A DNA stretch of 64,000 bases from Ignavibacteria bacterium (GTDB taxonomy: Bacteria > Bacteroidota > Ignavibacteria > UBA10030). Shown piece by piece: positions 1 through 9,150 of this stretch. Location of the stretch: positions 62,001 through 126,000 of the forward strand of contig VGVZ01000001.1 of assembly GCA_016873805.1 (NCBI GenBank), read 5' to 3'. The first letter of the stretch is position 1; each line of letters starts with the position of its first letter. A program made the translations under genes and the position numbers. The notes under the pieces were generated by a model that had not been told where the DNA came from, searched no databases, and worked only from the letters and a program-made list of their open reading frames with translations.

Positions 1-1464
1 ACCGGTCGCGCCGGCGATCAGCAGATGCGGCATCTTTGCGAGATCGTCGATATATACCTCGCCGGAGATTGTCTTCCCCAATGCGAGCGGCAAGGCCGCT
101 TTCGAATCCCGAAATTTCGATGTGTTGATCACGCTTCGAAAACGAACGAGGGCGGGATTGTGATTCGGAATCTCAACCCCGACCGTCCCCTTTCCGGGGA
201 TGGGGGCGATGATCCGAATTCCTTTGGCCTTCAACGCGAGGGCGATGTCGTCCTCGAGACTTTCGATTCGACTGATCTTGACTCCGCTCGCCGGGACAAG
301 TTCATAGAGCGTGACGACCGGTCCCGGAGTCACCGAGACGCTCTCGATTTCGACATCGAAGTCGGCAAGTTTTGCCCGGAGCAGTTCCGCATTGGCTTCG
401 AGTTCTGCCTTATCCACCTGCTCCGAAACGGAGGAATGTTCGAGAAGATCGAGCGAAGGGGGCACATAATCGATCTCTTCATCTTCCGAAATTTCGGCGA
501 TCTGTTCATCCCCCTCTGTTTCTTTTACCCGAATTCCCTTTTTGATGCTCAACGGTACCGAGGGGGGTGAAACCACCTCATCATGATCGTCGAGAGTACC
601 ATCCCGGTCTGCGACACCGTCATCAACAAACACCAGTTTCCGTTTCCCTCCATCCGGAGGAGTGATCTCTTTTGCCGTCCGCGGTCGTTGAATCGGAGGG
701 GACTGAAGCTTCTCCTTCGGTGGCGGGAGTTCTTCACCGCTCTCCTTGATTTCGATACCCCTTGCCTTCGTCTGTATCTTCGCGCTTCTCCATGCGACCC
801 ACCAATCGCCGACGGCGTTCCACGCACGGGAAATCCATTCCCCGACGATTCTCATCCAGTCGCGCATCCTGTCGATCGTTTTCTGAATATCGAGGTCGAC
901 GAGGAGAATCAGTACCAAGGCAAGAGATCCCACCAGCGCAATCAGAGATCCGCTGACTCCGATGAGCTTCTGCAGAACGCTGGAGACAAAATCACCGACA
1001 ACGCCACTCCATTCCGGTGAGATCGAATCGATGCCGACACCAAGTCGCAACAAGCCGAAGATCCCCGAAGTGAGCAGGGCAAGCGCCACGAAATAGCTTG
1101 AGAGGATGACAAGCTTCTGAACATCCTTCTGTCTGAGGAGAATAACGGACCACAAGAGCCCGAGGAAGGGAAGCACGAGAATCGAATACCCGATCGTCGC
1201 ATTGATCAACCAGTTCGAGATGATGGCGCCAAGGAGGCCGAGAAGATTCTGGGTCTGGTGGGCACGGAGTTGGATGCCTTCATCGTTCGTGAAGACCTTC
1301 CAGAGGTCGCCCAGGGGAAGATCTCCGCTCGCCTGATCCTCAGGCGCGTACGAGAAGAGGCTGAGAAGCAGCATGATGGACAGGAGGATTCCGACCAAGC
1401 ATGCAATTTGCTTCTTCTGACTCTTTTTCTTCCGCGACGACGTATTGTTCTTTGCCGCGTCCAT
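1..1464 (-). CDS. ftsK: DNA translocase FtsK/SpoIIIE (3' end beyond window)
   Basis: Septal DNA pump that clears and resolves chromosomes at division. 488 codons are visible. A Lys-rich N-terminus is followed by several hydrophobic segments within about residues 18-175 (the membrane anchor), then a charged linker, then the alpha/beta start of the motor (LRAKLADFDVEIESVSVTPG). The left edge cuts the gene inside the Walker A motif (LLIAGATG), so the ATPase core and gamma domain lie outside. The ATG at 1464 is 17 bases after the comB stop, with only a weak ribosome site, which suggests coupling to comB. It is the last visible gene of the rng-tal-gcvT-comB-ftsK run. Confidence 0.93.
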   Translation of the reverse strand, partial: MDAAKNNTSSRKKKSQKKQIACLVGILLSIMLLLSLFSYAPEDQASGDLPLGDLWKVFTNDEGIQLRAHQTQNLLGLLGAIISNWLINATIGYSILVLPFLGLLWSVILLRQKDVQKLVILSSYFVALALLTSGIFGLLRLGVGIDSISPEWSGVVGDFVSSVLQKLIGVSGSLIALVGSLALVLILLVDLDIQKTIDRMRDWMRIVGEWISRAWNAVGDWWVAWRSAKIQTKARGIEIKESGEELPPPKEKLQSPPIQRPRTAKEITPPDGGKRKLVFVDDGVADRDGTLDDHDEVVSPPSVPLSIKKGIRVKETEGDEQIAEISEDEEIDYVPPSLDLLEHSSVSEQVDKAELEANAELLRAKLADFDVEIESVSVTPGPVVTLYELVPASGVKISRIESLEDDIALALKAKGIRIIAPIPGKGTVGVEIPNHNPALVRFRSVINTSKFRDSKAALPLALGKTISGEVYIDDLAKMPHLLIAGATG

Positions 1465-1481
1465 GGGTCTTGTCCGGCGGG

Positions 1482-2267
1482 TTAGGGAGATGGTTTCGCT
1501 GCGTTTGGCGCACCGTCGTCGGATTCGGTCATTTCTCGCTTGAGTCGAACGTTGTTCCCGGTCCAGATCGGGAGGACAGGAACTGAATCGACCGCGCCGC
1601 AGGTTTTGAGGTCTTCTTTGAATCCGATTTCAATGAGGTACTTCCCGTGCTCCGAATTCTTGAGCATCCTCGGAATCGACCGACCCAGGCTCCTGAACAG
1701 CTTCCGAGCAGCAAGCGCAGCGTCCGTCGTTTCGACAGAGGGATTCTTCGACTCGAGGAGCCGATCGATGATCATCCCTGCGCAGACAGTATCCTCGAGG
1801 CTGAACCCGCCGACAACGGGCGAACGTCCGGCACACAGGATCAGAAAATCTTCGTTGAGCTCCTGAAGAAACTCGACCACCTTTGAGACGTTGTTGAATC
1901 CCCCCACAACCATTTTGCGCGCATGGCGTCCCTTCACGAGGGCCACCGACCCATTGGTGGAACAAAAGATAATGGACTTCCCCTTCACATTTGCCTCACT
2001 GTATTCCGATGGGGAATTTCCCAGATTGAAACCCTGGATCATCCTCCCGTTTCGCTCTCCCCCCCGAAGAGTGACATCCCCGAACAGCGTTCCTGAAACT
2101 TTTGCGGCATTCTCAATGGTCGCGACCGGGATGATTTCCCGTGCTCCATTATGGAGCGCGTGCACGATCGACGAACTTGACCGCAGGACATCGACCATCA
2201 CGAGGTTCTTATCGCGAACCTGAAGTTCATCCAGTTGCAGCGCCGAAAACGTGACATCTGCCTTCAT
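1482..2267 (-). CDS. comB: ComB family 2-phosphosulfolactate phosphatase
   Basis: 261 aa protein matching the ComB family, which hydrolyses 2-phospho-3-sulfolactate to sulfolactate. In methanogens this is a coenzyme M step; bacterial members are often of untested role. Family features are the N-terminal VMVDVLRSSSSIVHAL stretch, LRGGERNGRMIQGFNLGNSP, and IIFCSTNGSVAL (the T/N-G loop). A longer GTG start overlaps gcvT, but the ATG at 2267 has an AGGAG site seven bases upstream and is preferred. It follows the gcvT stop closely, so is probably cotranscribed. No other coenzyme M genes are in view, so the in vivo substrate is uncertain. Confidence 0.85.
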   Translation of the reverse strand: MKADVTFSALQLDELQVRDKNLVMVDVLRSSSSIVHALHNGAREIIPVATIENAAKVSGTLFGDVTLRGGERNGRMIQGFNLGNSPSEYSEANVKGKSIIFCSTNGSVALVKGRHARKMVVGGFNNVSKVVEFLQELNEDFLILCAGRSPVVGGFSLEDTVCAGMIIDRLLESKNPSVETTDAALAARKLFRSLGRSIPRMLKNSEHGKYLIEIGFKEDLKTCGAVDSVPVLPIWTGNNVRLKREMTESDDGAPNAAKPSP

Positions 2268-2281
2268 GTACTCTCCTGTTA

Positions 2282-3376
2282 TCACTTTTTCACAAAGGGC
2301 GGCTTGACGATCGTGGCACCAACCATCTTTCCACGAATGTCGACGAAAATCTTCTCGCCGACACGGGCACGATCCGGGTGAACATATCCCATCCCGATCG
2401 GCTGCTGGAGCACGGGCGAAAAAGTGCCGCTCGTCACATGTCCGATCCGGACGCCGCCCGAGAAAATTCCATAGCCGTGACGCGGCACCGATTTGCCTTC
2501 ACCCACGAAGCCGACGAGGAGTTTCTGCAATCCGGCTGACCGTGCCGCAACAATCGCCTCCCTGCCAATGAAGCCGCCCTTTTCGAGCTTCGTGATCCAG
2601 CCAAGTCCTGCTTCCAACGGATTCGTCGTTAAATCAATGTCGTTTCCATACAGACAGAACCCCATCTCCAGTCGAAGCGTGTCTCGTGCGCCCAATCCGA
2701 CGGGGGCAATGCCGAAATCTTTGCCCGCATCAACGATGGCATCCCAGACCTTCACGCCGATGTCTGCATTCCCACGGATATACAGCTCGAACCCGATCTC
2801 TCCTGTGTATCCTGTCCGGGACACGAGGACCGGAACTCCGGCAATTTTCGTCTGGGTCCACGCATAGTACGCCAGGTCGCTTAATCCGGTCGCACTGATT
2901 GTTGACAACGTCTCGAGAGCCTTCGGGCCTTGAACGGCGAGCAGGATCGTCTCTTCGCTTTCATCTTCGATTTCGACGTCGCCGTTTGCATGGTCCCGAA
3001 TCCATAAAAGATCCTTTTCTGCGTTCGCGGCATTCACCACCATCATGTATGAATCGCCAAGATGGTACAGGAGGAGATCATCGATCATGCCCCCGTCCTC
3101 GTAACACATTGCCGTGTATTGGACACGCCCTGGGTCGAGCCTCGAAACATCGTTGATCGTCACACGCTGGAGAAATGCCGTCGCATCGCTGCCGCGAATC
3201 CGAAACTCCCCCATGTGCGAAACATCGAACAGGCCTACGGCATTTCGCACCGCGAGGTGCTCCTGGACAATACCGCCCGGATACTGGACCGGCATCTCGA
3301 ATCCTGCAAACGGGACGATCCGCGCACCAAGCGCAACATGCTTTTCAAAGAGCGGCGTACGCTTCATCGATTCCAT
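2282..3376 (-). CDS. gcvT: Glycine cleavage system T protein (aminomethyltransferase)
   Basis: Transfers the methylene carbon from aminomethylated lipoyl-GcvH to tetrahydrofolate, releasing ammonia. 364 aa, the usual length. Recognised by the N-terminus RTPLFEKHVALGARIVPFAG, the GLFDVSHMGEF segment and the VSRTGYTGEIGFELY motif. The start is either ATG 3376 or ATG 3367; neither has a strong ribosome site. It lies 12 bases from the transaldolase stop. gcvH is in a separate operon at 52968-53348, and gcvP is not in the window. Confidence 0.95.
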   Translation of the reverse strand: MESMKRTPLFEKHVALGARIVPFAGFEMPVQYPGGIVQEHLAVRNAVGLFDVSHMGEFRIRGSDATAFLQRVTINDVSRLDPGRVQYTAMCYEDGGMIDDLLLYHLGDSYMMVVNAANAEKDLLWIRDHANGDVEIEDESEETILLAVQGPKALETLSTISATGLSDLAYYAWTQTKIAGVPVLVSRTGYTGEIGFELYIRGNADIGVKVWDAIVDAGKDFGIAPVGLGARDTLRLEMGFCLYGNDIDLTTNPLEAGLGWITKLEKGGFIGREAIVAARSAGLQKLLVGFVGEGKSVPRHGYGIFSGGVRIGHVTSGTFSPVLQQPIGMGYVHPDRARVGEKIFVDIRGKMVGATIVKPPFVKK

Positions 3377-3388
3377 CGGCGCCCGCAG

Positions 3389-4039
3389 TTACTTCGACTT
3401 CTCAAACTTTTTCCAATCATCGAGAAACTTCTCGAGTCCCGAGTCCGTGAGTGGATGCTTGACCAGCTGCTGAATGACCTTGAACGGAATCGTGCAGACA
3501 TCCGCGCCGATGAGAGCGGCCTCGACCACGTGCACCGGATGACGGATACTGGCGACCAGAACCTGCGTCTCGAAGTTGTAGTTGCGGTAGATCGTCACGA
3601 CCTGTTCGATCAGCTGCATTCCTTCCTGACTGATGTCATCCAATCGCCCGATGAAGGGGCTGATGAAATACGCACCGGCTTTCGCGGCCAGGAGAGCCTG
3701 ATTCGCGGAAAAGCAGAGCGTCACGTTCGTTCGGATTCCCTCCTCCTTCAGCGCTTTCGTCGCCTTCAATCCGTCGACGATGAGGGGAACTTTGATCACT
3801 ATGTTCTTATGGATCTTCGCGAGCTCACGCCCTTCTTTCATCATTCCGTTGAAATCCGTCGAGACTACTTCGGCACTGACCGGGCCATCCACGACGGCGC
3901 AGATCTCTTCGAGGAGCTGACGGAATGGCTTCCCTTCCTTGGCAACGAGGCTGGGATTGGTGGTCACACCGTCCAGAATCCCCATGCTGGCGGCTTCGCG
4001 AATTTCCTGAATGTTGGCAGTATCGATAAAGAACTTCAT
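3389..4039 (-). CDS. tal: Small (TalC/FSA-subfamily) transaldolase
   Basis: 216 aa TIM-barrel aldolase of the short TalC/FSA/YwjH subfamily, linking the pentose phosphate pathway to glycolysis. The Schiff-base lysine is K83 in NIVIKVPL, and the N-terminal [13 protein letters not shown] and GVTTNPS are typical. At the position that is Tyr in E. coli fructose-6-phosphate aldolase (APYVNRID) this protein has Phe129 (SPFIGRLDD), which in this family goes with transaldolase rather than FSA activity. It sits between rng and gcvT with short gaps. Confidence 0.9.
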   Translation of the reverse strand: MKFFIDTANIQEIREAASMGILDGVTTNPSLVAKEGKPFRQLLEEICAVVDGPVSAEVVSTDFNGMMKEGRELAKIHKNIVIKVPLIVDGLKATKALKEEGIRTNVTLCFSANQALLAAKAGAYFISPFIGRLDDISQEGMQLIEQVVTIYRNYNFETQVLVASIRHPVHVVEAALIGADVCTIPFKVIQQLVKHPLTDSGLEKFLDDWKKFEKSK

Positions 4040-4054
4040 GGACGATTTCCTTTG

Positions 4055-5662
4055 CTAGGCTTCGAATTGTTGCGTGATATCTTTTTTCTGTTTCACCGAC
4101 ATGAACCGGAATTCATCCACCGGAACAGATTTGTCGGGAATGAGCTTGATTCGAACAAAGAACTTGAATCTCATGCGCGTCAGTCGTGAGATCGTGCCGT
4201 GGGTCAGGAACTCTGCGATGCTCGGATGAACTCGCAGCTCCAAGCGGAATTCTTTTGATTCGGATTTGAAACGGCGGATCCATCGTTCGATGTGATTGAT
4301 GGTCGTTCGTTTCGATTGCACAAGCCCGGTCCCTCCGCACGTCGGGCACGCCTCGCTGAAGCTGAGCATGACGTTCTGCCGAATGCGCTGACGGGTCATT
4401 TGAATCAGGCCGAACTCCGTCATTGGAAGTACCGTGACCTTGGCCCTCTCGCGCTTGAGCTCTTTCCGAATTTCGTCGTACAGTTTCTTCCGGTTCTTCT
4501 CTTCCTCCAAATCGATGAAGTCAATCACAATGATGCCACCCACATCACGAAGCCGGATTTGCCGGCAGATCTCGCGTGCGGCTTCGAGATTCGTCCGCAG
4601 AGAATTCATCTCCTGGTCTTTCTTCGCCGCGTATCTCCCGCTGTTGACATCGATTACCGTCATCGCTTCGGTCTTTTCGATGTAGATGTATCCTCCGCTC
4701 TTGAGCCAGACCTTCGGTTGCATGAGATTCTGAATGTCCTTCTCGATCCCATATTTGTCGAAGATCGGTTCTCTGTCCCGATATTGTTCGGTGCGGCCCA
4801 GCATATCCGGAGAGATCCATTGCAGATACGAGCGAATCTCTTTGAACAGCTTCTTGTCATCAACGACCAACTGTTCGACATCTGCCGAGAGGAGATCGCG
4901 AATAACACTCGCCTTGGTGTCCATATCCTTGTAAATCAGCGTGGGGGCTTCCTCGTTCTTTACCCCTTTCTCGATGCTGCGCCACACGCGAATGAGTTCA
5001 TCGAGATCCTCCTTGACCAGATCTTCCCCTTTCCCATCCGCGACGGTGCGAATGATCGTGCCGAACCCTTCCGGCAGCATCCCGCGGACAATCTTTCGGA
5101 GCCGGCGTCGTTCCTTGAAGTTGCTGAGCTTCTTGGAGACTCCGACTTTTCCGTCAAAGGGGAGAAGAACCAGGAATCTTCCGGCGAGTGAAATCTGCGA
5201 CGTGACACGCACCCCCTTCTTCCCCACCGGCTCTTTGATGACCTGGACGAGGATTTCCTGTCCTTTTTGAAGATCGACGGTGCGGGTCCGGCGGGATTCA
5301 GACTCCTTGCCTCCCCGCTCGCCGTTCCTCCGCTCGGGAGCTTTGTTCGCTTGGGGGGTGGCCGATGAGGCGAGTTTGGATTCTGTATCCTCGTCGTCAT
5401 CCTCCTCGTCAAACATCGCATTGTATTCCGAGAGGGAATCGCCGATGTCGGAGAAATGGAGGAAGGCGTCTTGTTGGAGGCCAATATCGATGAACGCAGC
5501 TCGGATCCCGGGCATCACCTTGGCGACTTTGCCAAGGTAGATGTCGCCGACCATCCGTTCTTTACCGGGAGATTCGACAAACAGTTCGGCGAGGCGCCGA
5601 TCTTCGAGGATGGCGATACGATGTTCGTTCGCCGTAGAGTTGATGATGATTTCTTTCTTCAT
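4055..5662 (-). CDS. rng: Ribonuclease E/G family endoribonuclease (RNase G-like)
   Basis: About 535 aa single-strand-specific endoribonuclease used in rRNA processing and mRNA decay. An N-terminal S1-like domain (GDIYLGKVAKVMPGIRAAFID) is interrupted by an acidic then basic low-complexity insert at about residues 90-130. The DNase I-like catalytic segment carries MTVIDVNSGR, and the Zn-link is CPTCGGTG. No long RNase E-type C-terminal scaffold is present. The ATG at 5662 (MKKEIIINS) fits family N-termini better than the upstream ATG 5680. It is the first gene of the minus-strand operon running to ftsK. Confidence 0.93.
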   Translation of the reverse strand: MKKEIIINSTANEHRIAILEDRRLAELFVESPGKERMVGDIYLGKVAKVMPGIRAAFIDIGLQQDAFLHFSDIGDSLSEYNAMFDEEDDDEDTESKLASSATPQANKAPERRNGERGGKESESRRTRTVDLQKGQEILVQVIKEPVGKKGVRVTSQISLAGRFLVLLPFDGKVGVSKKLSNFKERRRLRKIVRGMLPEGFGTIIRTVADGKGEDLVKEDLDELIRVWRSIEKGVKNEEAPTLIYKDMDTKASVIRDLLSADVEQLVVDDKKLFKEIRSYLQWISPDMLGRTEQYRDREPIFDKYGIEKDIQNLMQPKVWLKSGGYIYIEKTEAMTVIDVNSGRYAAKKDQEMNSLRTNLEAAREICRQIRLRDVGGIIVIDFIDLEEEKNRKKLYDEIRKELKRERAKVTVLPMTEFGLIQMTRQRIRQNVMLSFSEACPTCGGTGLVQSKRTTINHIERWIRRFKSESKEFRLELRVHPSIAEFLTHGTISRLTRMRFKFFVRIKLIPDKSVPVDEFRFMSVKQKKDITQQFEA

Positions 5663-5965
5663 AGGGACACACTTTCCCATTCAGCATGAGCGCGAGCGAC
5701 CCCAAACGCACCGCCTTCCATCGAACTGGAAGTTGTCCCGAAACCATCGGTACGGCGACGGGAGGATACCACAAACCTTTGGAGGGTCTTTCGTTCTTAA
5801 AGAGAACCACCGCGAGACTCTCGACGAGACGAAGTATGGATTGCAGGATCAGCATTCGCGCAAAAATCGGTTTTTGATTTAGTGGTTCGTCTCATGTCCC
5901 GGACGGGACGGCCGACGACCAAGGCCATTGAACTTCAGGACATCCCTGTTGCGACAAAAACAAAA
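5663..5965. other. Gene-free stretch upstream of rng
   Basis: About 300 bases between the rng start and the SRP RNA 3' end. No coding region is convincing on either strand. It should hold the rng promoter and 5' leader on the minus strand and the end of SRP RNA transcription, where a T-rich run follows the RNA's closing stem. No clear -35/-10 pair for rng was found. Confidence 0.5.
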
Positions 5966-6067
5966 GAGGTCAAGCTACCCTGTGTCACACAAAACTCATT
6001 GCCGACCGTTGCTTCCTTCCGGACCTGGCGGAGTTGAGCACTGCTTTGTTGCACAGGACTTGACCTC
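5966..6067 (-). ncRNA. ffs: Signal recognition particle 4.5S-type RNA
   Basis: On the minus strand the diagnostic domain IV core CCAGGTCCGGAAGGAAGCA is present, including the GGAAG apical loop. The outer ends pair: GAGGTCAAG at the 5' end (6067-6059) with CTTGACCTC at the 3' end (5974-5966), giving an RNA of about 102 nt. T-rich sequence (TTTTGTTTTTG) follows and may terminate it. The length fits the small bacterial SRP RNA without an Alu domain; it would bind Ffh. The exact ends are inferred from the pairing. Confidence 0.93.
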
Positions 6068-6212
6068 AGAACACAATCCCTGGACTCAGACAAGTATGAA
6101 ACGCTTTCCGAAAATGATACTCCGTGTCTTTTCCCTGCCTGCAGCATCTTGGATGGATTTCAGGAGGGTCCACCACACGGTTCCACTGGCCAGCATGACG
6201 CTGGTGCTGACG

Positions 6213-6285
6213 TGGAGCTGATCGGATTCGAACCGACGACCCCTTCGTTGCGAACGAAGTGCTCTCCCAGCTGAGCTACAGCCCC
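6213..6285 (-). tRNA. tRNA-Ala (anticodon CGC)
   Basis: 73 nt cloverleaf on the minus strand. The acceptor stem GGGGCTG pairs with CAGCTCC and includes the G3-U70 wobble that identifies alanine tRNAs. The D arm has GCTCAGCTGGGAGAGC, the anticodon stem CTTCG/CGAAG encloses TTCGCAA (anticodon CGC, reading GCG), and the T arm has GGTTCGAATCC. The discriminator is A73. CCA is not encoded, so it must be added by the nucleotidyltransferase. It lies 145 bases upstream of ffs in the same direction. Confidence 0.97.
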
Positions 6286-6457
6286 AATTCGTAGAGAGAT
6301 GCCCAATCTCTTGGCTATGAATTGCTTAGAAGATAATGATAAAGCCAAACAAAAACAATCCGGCTCAGTCAGCTTTTTTTTCAGTGGATTCCCTGTCTCC
6401 TCCCGATTGAATCTCCTCAAAGATTTCCCTATGATGACGCAAAAACTGGAGTGAATT

Positions 6458-7234
6458 GTGAGCAGCCATCGTTCGGAAAATGCGTTTCTCCGTTTTCTTG
6501 AAATCGTCCGTAGAGTTCGAACCGAGTGCCCCTGGGACCGGGATCAGACCCATCAGAGTATCCGGCATAGTCTGATCGAGGAGGCGTACGAAGTCATCGA
6601 GTCGATCGACAACAACGATTTACAGCAGCTGAAAGAGGAACTCGGAGACCTGATGCTCCACGTCGTGCTTCATGCGGTGATGGCCGAGGAGAAGAACGCG
6701 TTCACGATCGACGACGTGATGACCGCCATTTCGGACAAACTGATCCGCCGCCACCCTCACGTGTTTGGCGGGACAGTTGAGGCCGGAACCCCCCACCAGG
6801 TCAAAGCGAACTGGGAGCGCATCAAACTGGATGAGGGGAGAGAGTCTCTGGTGGATGGCGTTCCCAGAGAACTTCCCGCACTGCTCAGAGCATTGCGGAT
6901 TCAGGAAAAAGCGTCGAAAGTCGGGTTCGATTGGAAGAAAAAGGAAGATGTGTGGATGAAAATAGAAGAAGAAATCGGGGAATTCCGACGCGCCGAGGCC
7001 TCCGAAGAAGCCGGGGCAATCGAAGAGGAATTGGGCGACTTTCTGTTTGCTCTCGTGAACTATGCGCGGTTTCTCGCCATCAATCCAGAGTTCGCTCTCA
7101 ACAAATCGACGGAAAAGTTCATCCACCGATTCAAGAAAATCGAGGGGGAGCTGAAGAGGACGGGGAAGGATGTGCGGAATGCCACGCTCGAAGAAATGGA
7201 TGCGCTCTGGAACAGCCACAAGGAACGAAAATAA
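6458..7234 (+). CDS. mazG: Nucleoside triphosphate pyrophosphohydrolase MazG
   Basis: 258 aa all-alpha NTP pyrophosphatase that converts NTPs or dNTPs to NMPs plus PPi, acting in nucleotide-pool cleaning. Two MazG domains are visible: an N-terminal one with the metal-binding EEAYEV...EELGDL pattern and a C-terminal one with EEEIGEF...EEELGDF. CPWDRDQTHQS near residue 25 is typical of full-length MazG. The GTG start at 6458 has GGAG just upstream. It converges tail to tail with phoH, three bases apart. Confidence 0.95.
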   Translation: MSSHRSENAFLRFLEIVRRVRTECPWDRDQTHQSIRHSLIEEAYEVIESIDNNDLQQLKEELGDLMLHVVLHAVMAEEKNAFTIDDVMTAISDKLIRRHPHVFGGTVEAGTPHQVKANWERIKLDEGRESLVDGVPRELPALLRALRIQEKASKVGFDWKKKEDVWMKIEEEIGEFRRAEASEEAGAIEEELGDFLFALVNYARFLAINPEFALNKSTEKFIHRFKKIEGELKRTGKDVRNATLEEMDALWNSHKERK

Positions 7235-7237
7235 TCC

Positions 7238-8242
7238 CTACTTCTCGTTTTCCGATTCTCGTCTCTCACCCGAACCGTTCGTCACGTGGAATCGGTCGTA
7301 TGCGTCGATGATATCCTTGACCAGCCTATGTCTCACAACATCGTTTCGATCGAAATAGACGAATTCCACCCCCTTGATCTGCTTTAATACCTCCCGTATT
7401 TGAACAAGCCCTGATGTCGTCTTCTGAGGAAGGTCGATCTGCGTAATGTCGCCGGTAATGACCGATTTTGAATTCACACCAAGTCGCGTGAGGAACATCT
7501 TCATCTGGAGCGCTGTGGCATTCTGTGCTTCATCAAGGATTACGAAAGCATTGTGCAACGTTCTTCCCCTCATGTACGCAAGGGGGACAATCTCGATGAT
7601 GCGCTTTTCGATGTATGAACGGAGTTTGTCGGATGTCAACATGTCATCCAGCGCGTCGTACAGCGGTCGCAGATATGGATCGACCTTTTCGCGCAGATCA
7701 CCCGGGAGGAAGCCCAGACTTTCACCGGCCTCGACAGCCGGACGGCAGAGGACGATCTTCGTGACGTCACGGTTCTTGAGCGCCGCCACGGCCATTGCGA
7801 CCGCGAGGTACGTTTTTCCCGTCCCCGCCGGACCGATCGCGAACACGATATCGTTTTTCCTCATCGCCTGCAGGTAGTTTCGCTGACCCGGCGTGTGGGC
7901 TTTGATGATCCCGGATTTCGTGAAGAGAATTGCCTGCTCGGCTTCCTCGCTTCCCACCTCTGCGGGGAGATCATGCTGATTCCCGTTGACAGCGACAAGA
8001 TCCACGACGGTACCGACATCCGCGGCGGTCAGATTTCCGTTCTTGTTGAGAATGTAGATCAGTTCTTTGAAGACTTTTTCAAGTCTTCCAACCTCTCCCA
8101 TCGAGCCACGCAGGGTGATTTGATCACCCCGTACGGTGATGGAGGCATCGAACCGTTCTTCGATCATCTGCAGGTTTGCATCATTGAAACCGAGAAGATG
8201 AACGGTATCAACGCCTGTCAATTGGATCTTTTTCTCAACCAA
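7238..8242 (-). CDS. phoH: PhoH-like ATPase
   Basis: 334 aa cytoplasmic P-loop NTPase of the PhoH family, associated with RNA metabolism though the biochemical role remains loosely defined. An N-terminal KH-like region covers about residues 1-70. Walker A is GPAGTGKT (137-144), Walker B is VILDEAQN, and a late GDITQIDLP segment follows. The start is TTG at 8242, supported by AGGGAGA eight bases upstream and by no in-frame ATG nearby. Often such genes neighbour ybeY; none is seen here. Confidence 0.93.
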   Translation of the reverse strand: MVEKKIQLTGVDTVHLLGFNDANLQMIEERFDASITVRGDQITLRGSMGEVGRLEKVFKELIYILNKNGNLTAADVGTVVDLVAVNGNQHDLPAEVGSEEAEQAILFTKSGIIKAHTPGQRNYLQAMRKNDIVFAIGPAGTGKTYLAVAMAVAALKNRDVTKIVLCRPAVEAGESLGFLPGDLREKVDPYLRPLYDALDDMLTSDKLRSYIEKRIIEIVPLAYMRGRTLHNAFVILDEAQNATALQMKMFLTRLGVNSKSVITGDITQIDLPQKTTSGLVQIREVLKQIKGVEFVYFDRNDVVRHRLVKDIIDAYDRFHVTNGSGERRESENEK

Positions 8243-8269
8243 ACGATTGTCTCCCTACGTTGATCAGCG

Positions 8270-8318
8270 CACAAAACAAAACGCCCTTGAGACCCACCGA
8301 GGAGTCCCACGGGCGTTT
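8270..8318 (-). terminator. Rho-independent terminator after the LysM gene
   Basis: On the minus strand AAACGCCC (8318-8311) pairs with GGGCGTTT (8286-8279) across a 24-base loop that can fold further, and is followed by TTTTGTTTTG. It sits after the LysM gene stop and before phoH. Confidence 0.8.
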
Positions 8319-8365
8319 GCCATTCTCTGATAAAAGTTCACGTTGGACGTCTTGGACGAACACTC

Positions 8366-9121
8366 CTACTGAGCTGGGCCCTGCTTCTGCTGCCAGTACG
8401 AGCGCTCAGCGGCCTTTTCTTCTCTGGTCAACGGGGCCTTCGGTGGAATCTTCAGCTTCTGACCAGGCCGGATGATATCTGCGTCTTTAATCTGATCGCG
8501 GTTGGCTTGCCAGATTTTTGGCCACAGAAACGCGTTGCTGTAGATCGTCGGCTTCTTGGCAATGTTCCAGAGGCAATCTCGATCACGCGCCCACGTCCCG
8601 ACCGTGTATGTCTGCGTCAACTGGCCGGATTCGATGAGCTGCTGCAGATTGCGGCGGAGGGCATCCAGCCGACCCTGCGCATCGTTGAGGCGGTTATGGT
8701 ATTTCGTCAGTGCGGAGAGCTTGTTCTTCCGCGCCTCGTCGATCCAGGACTGGACCGTATCGAATTCACCCCGACGACTGTAGAGATCTTGATTCGAGAG
8801 TTTGGAAAGTTCGTTGATCCGACCATCGATCTTGGCCAGTTCGGCCTCGAAGGCGGCAATTGCTTCGGGCGTTCCACCGACCATCGCCATCAACTCATCC
8901 TGACACTTCTTCACGGCAGCTTGCTTGTCGGTATTCTGTTTCTGGAGGTCGGCTGTCTCTTTCTGGAGCGCGGTCAGTTTGTTCGTTAGATCGTTCTTCT
9001 TCGCGGTGAGGGAGGTAATCTCCTGTTGCCACTGTTCTTTTGTCATTTCCTGCGCGAAGCCTGCCGGGACCACAAGGAGGACTATCACAGCGAGAAGTGC
9101 AATTCGTGAAATCACAGTCAT
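8366..9121 (-). CDS. Secreted coiled-coil protein with C-terminal LysM domain
   Basis: 251 aa. A signal peptide of about 23 residues ends at GFAQ. Residues 25-95 are Lys/Gln/Thr-rich heptads predicted to form a coiled coil (TAKKNDLTNKLTALQKETAD). A second helical stretch covers 100-165. A LysM-like peptidoglycan-binding module lies at about 168-225 (LWNIAKKPTIYSN...IIRPGQKLKIPP). It probably acts in the periplasm or at the outer membrane, tethered to the cell wall. It is 29 bases downstream of a small coiled-coil lipoprotein gene and probably in the same operon. No enzyme domain is visible. Confidence 0.8.
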   Translation of the reverse strand: MTVISRIALLAVIVLLVVPAGFAQEMTKEQWQQEITSLTAKKNDLTNKLTALQKETADLQKQNTDKQAAVKKCQDELMAMVGGTPEAIAAFEAELAKIDGRINELSKLSNQDLYSRRGEFDTVQSWIDEARKNKLSALTKYHNRLNDAQGRLDALRRNLQQLIESGQLTQTYTVGTWARDRDCLWNIAKKPTIYSNAFLWPKIWQANRDQIKDADIIRPGQKLKIPPKAPLTREEKAAERSYWQQKQGPAQ

Positions 9122-9150
9122 GGTTCTAATCTCCTAGTTAGTGCTGCTGG

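Noticed and set aside
3062-4189. 375-codon plus-strand frame
   Set aside because: Antisense to gcvT and the transaldolase, which have clear family motifs.
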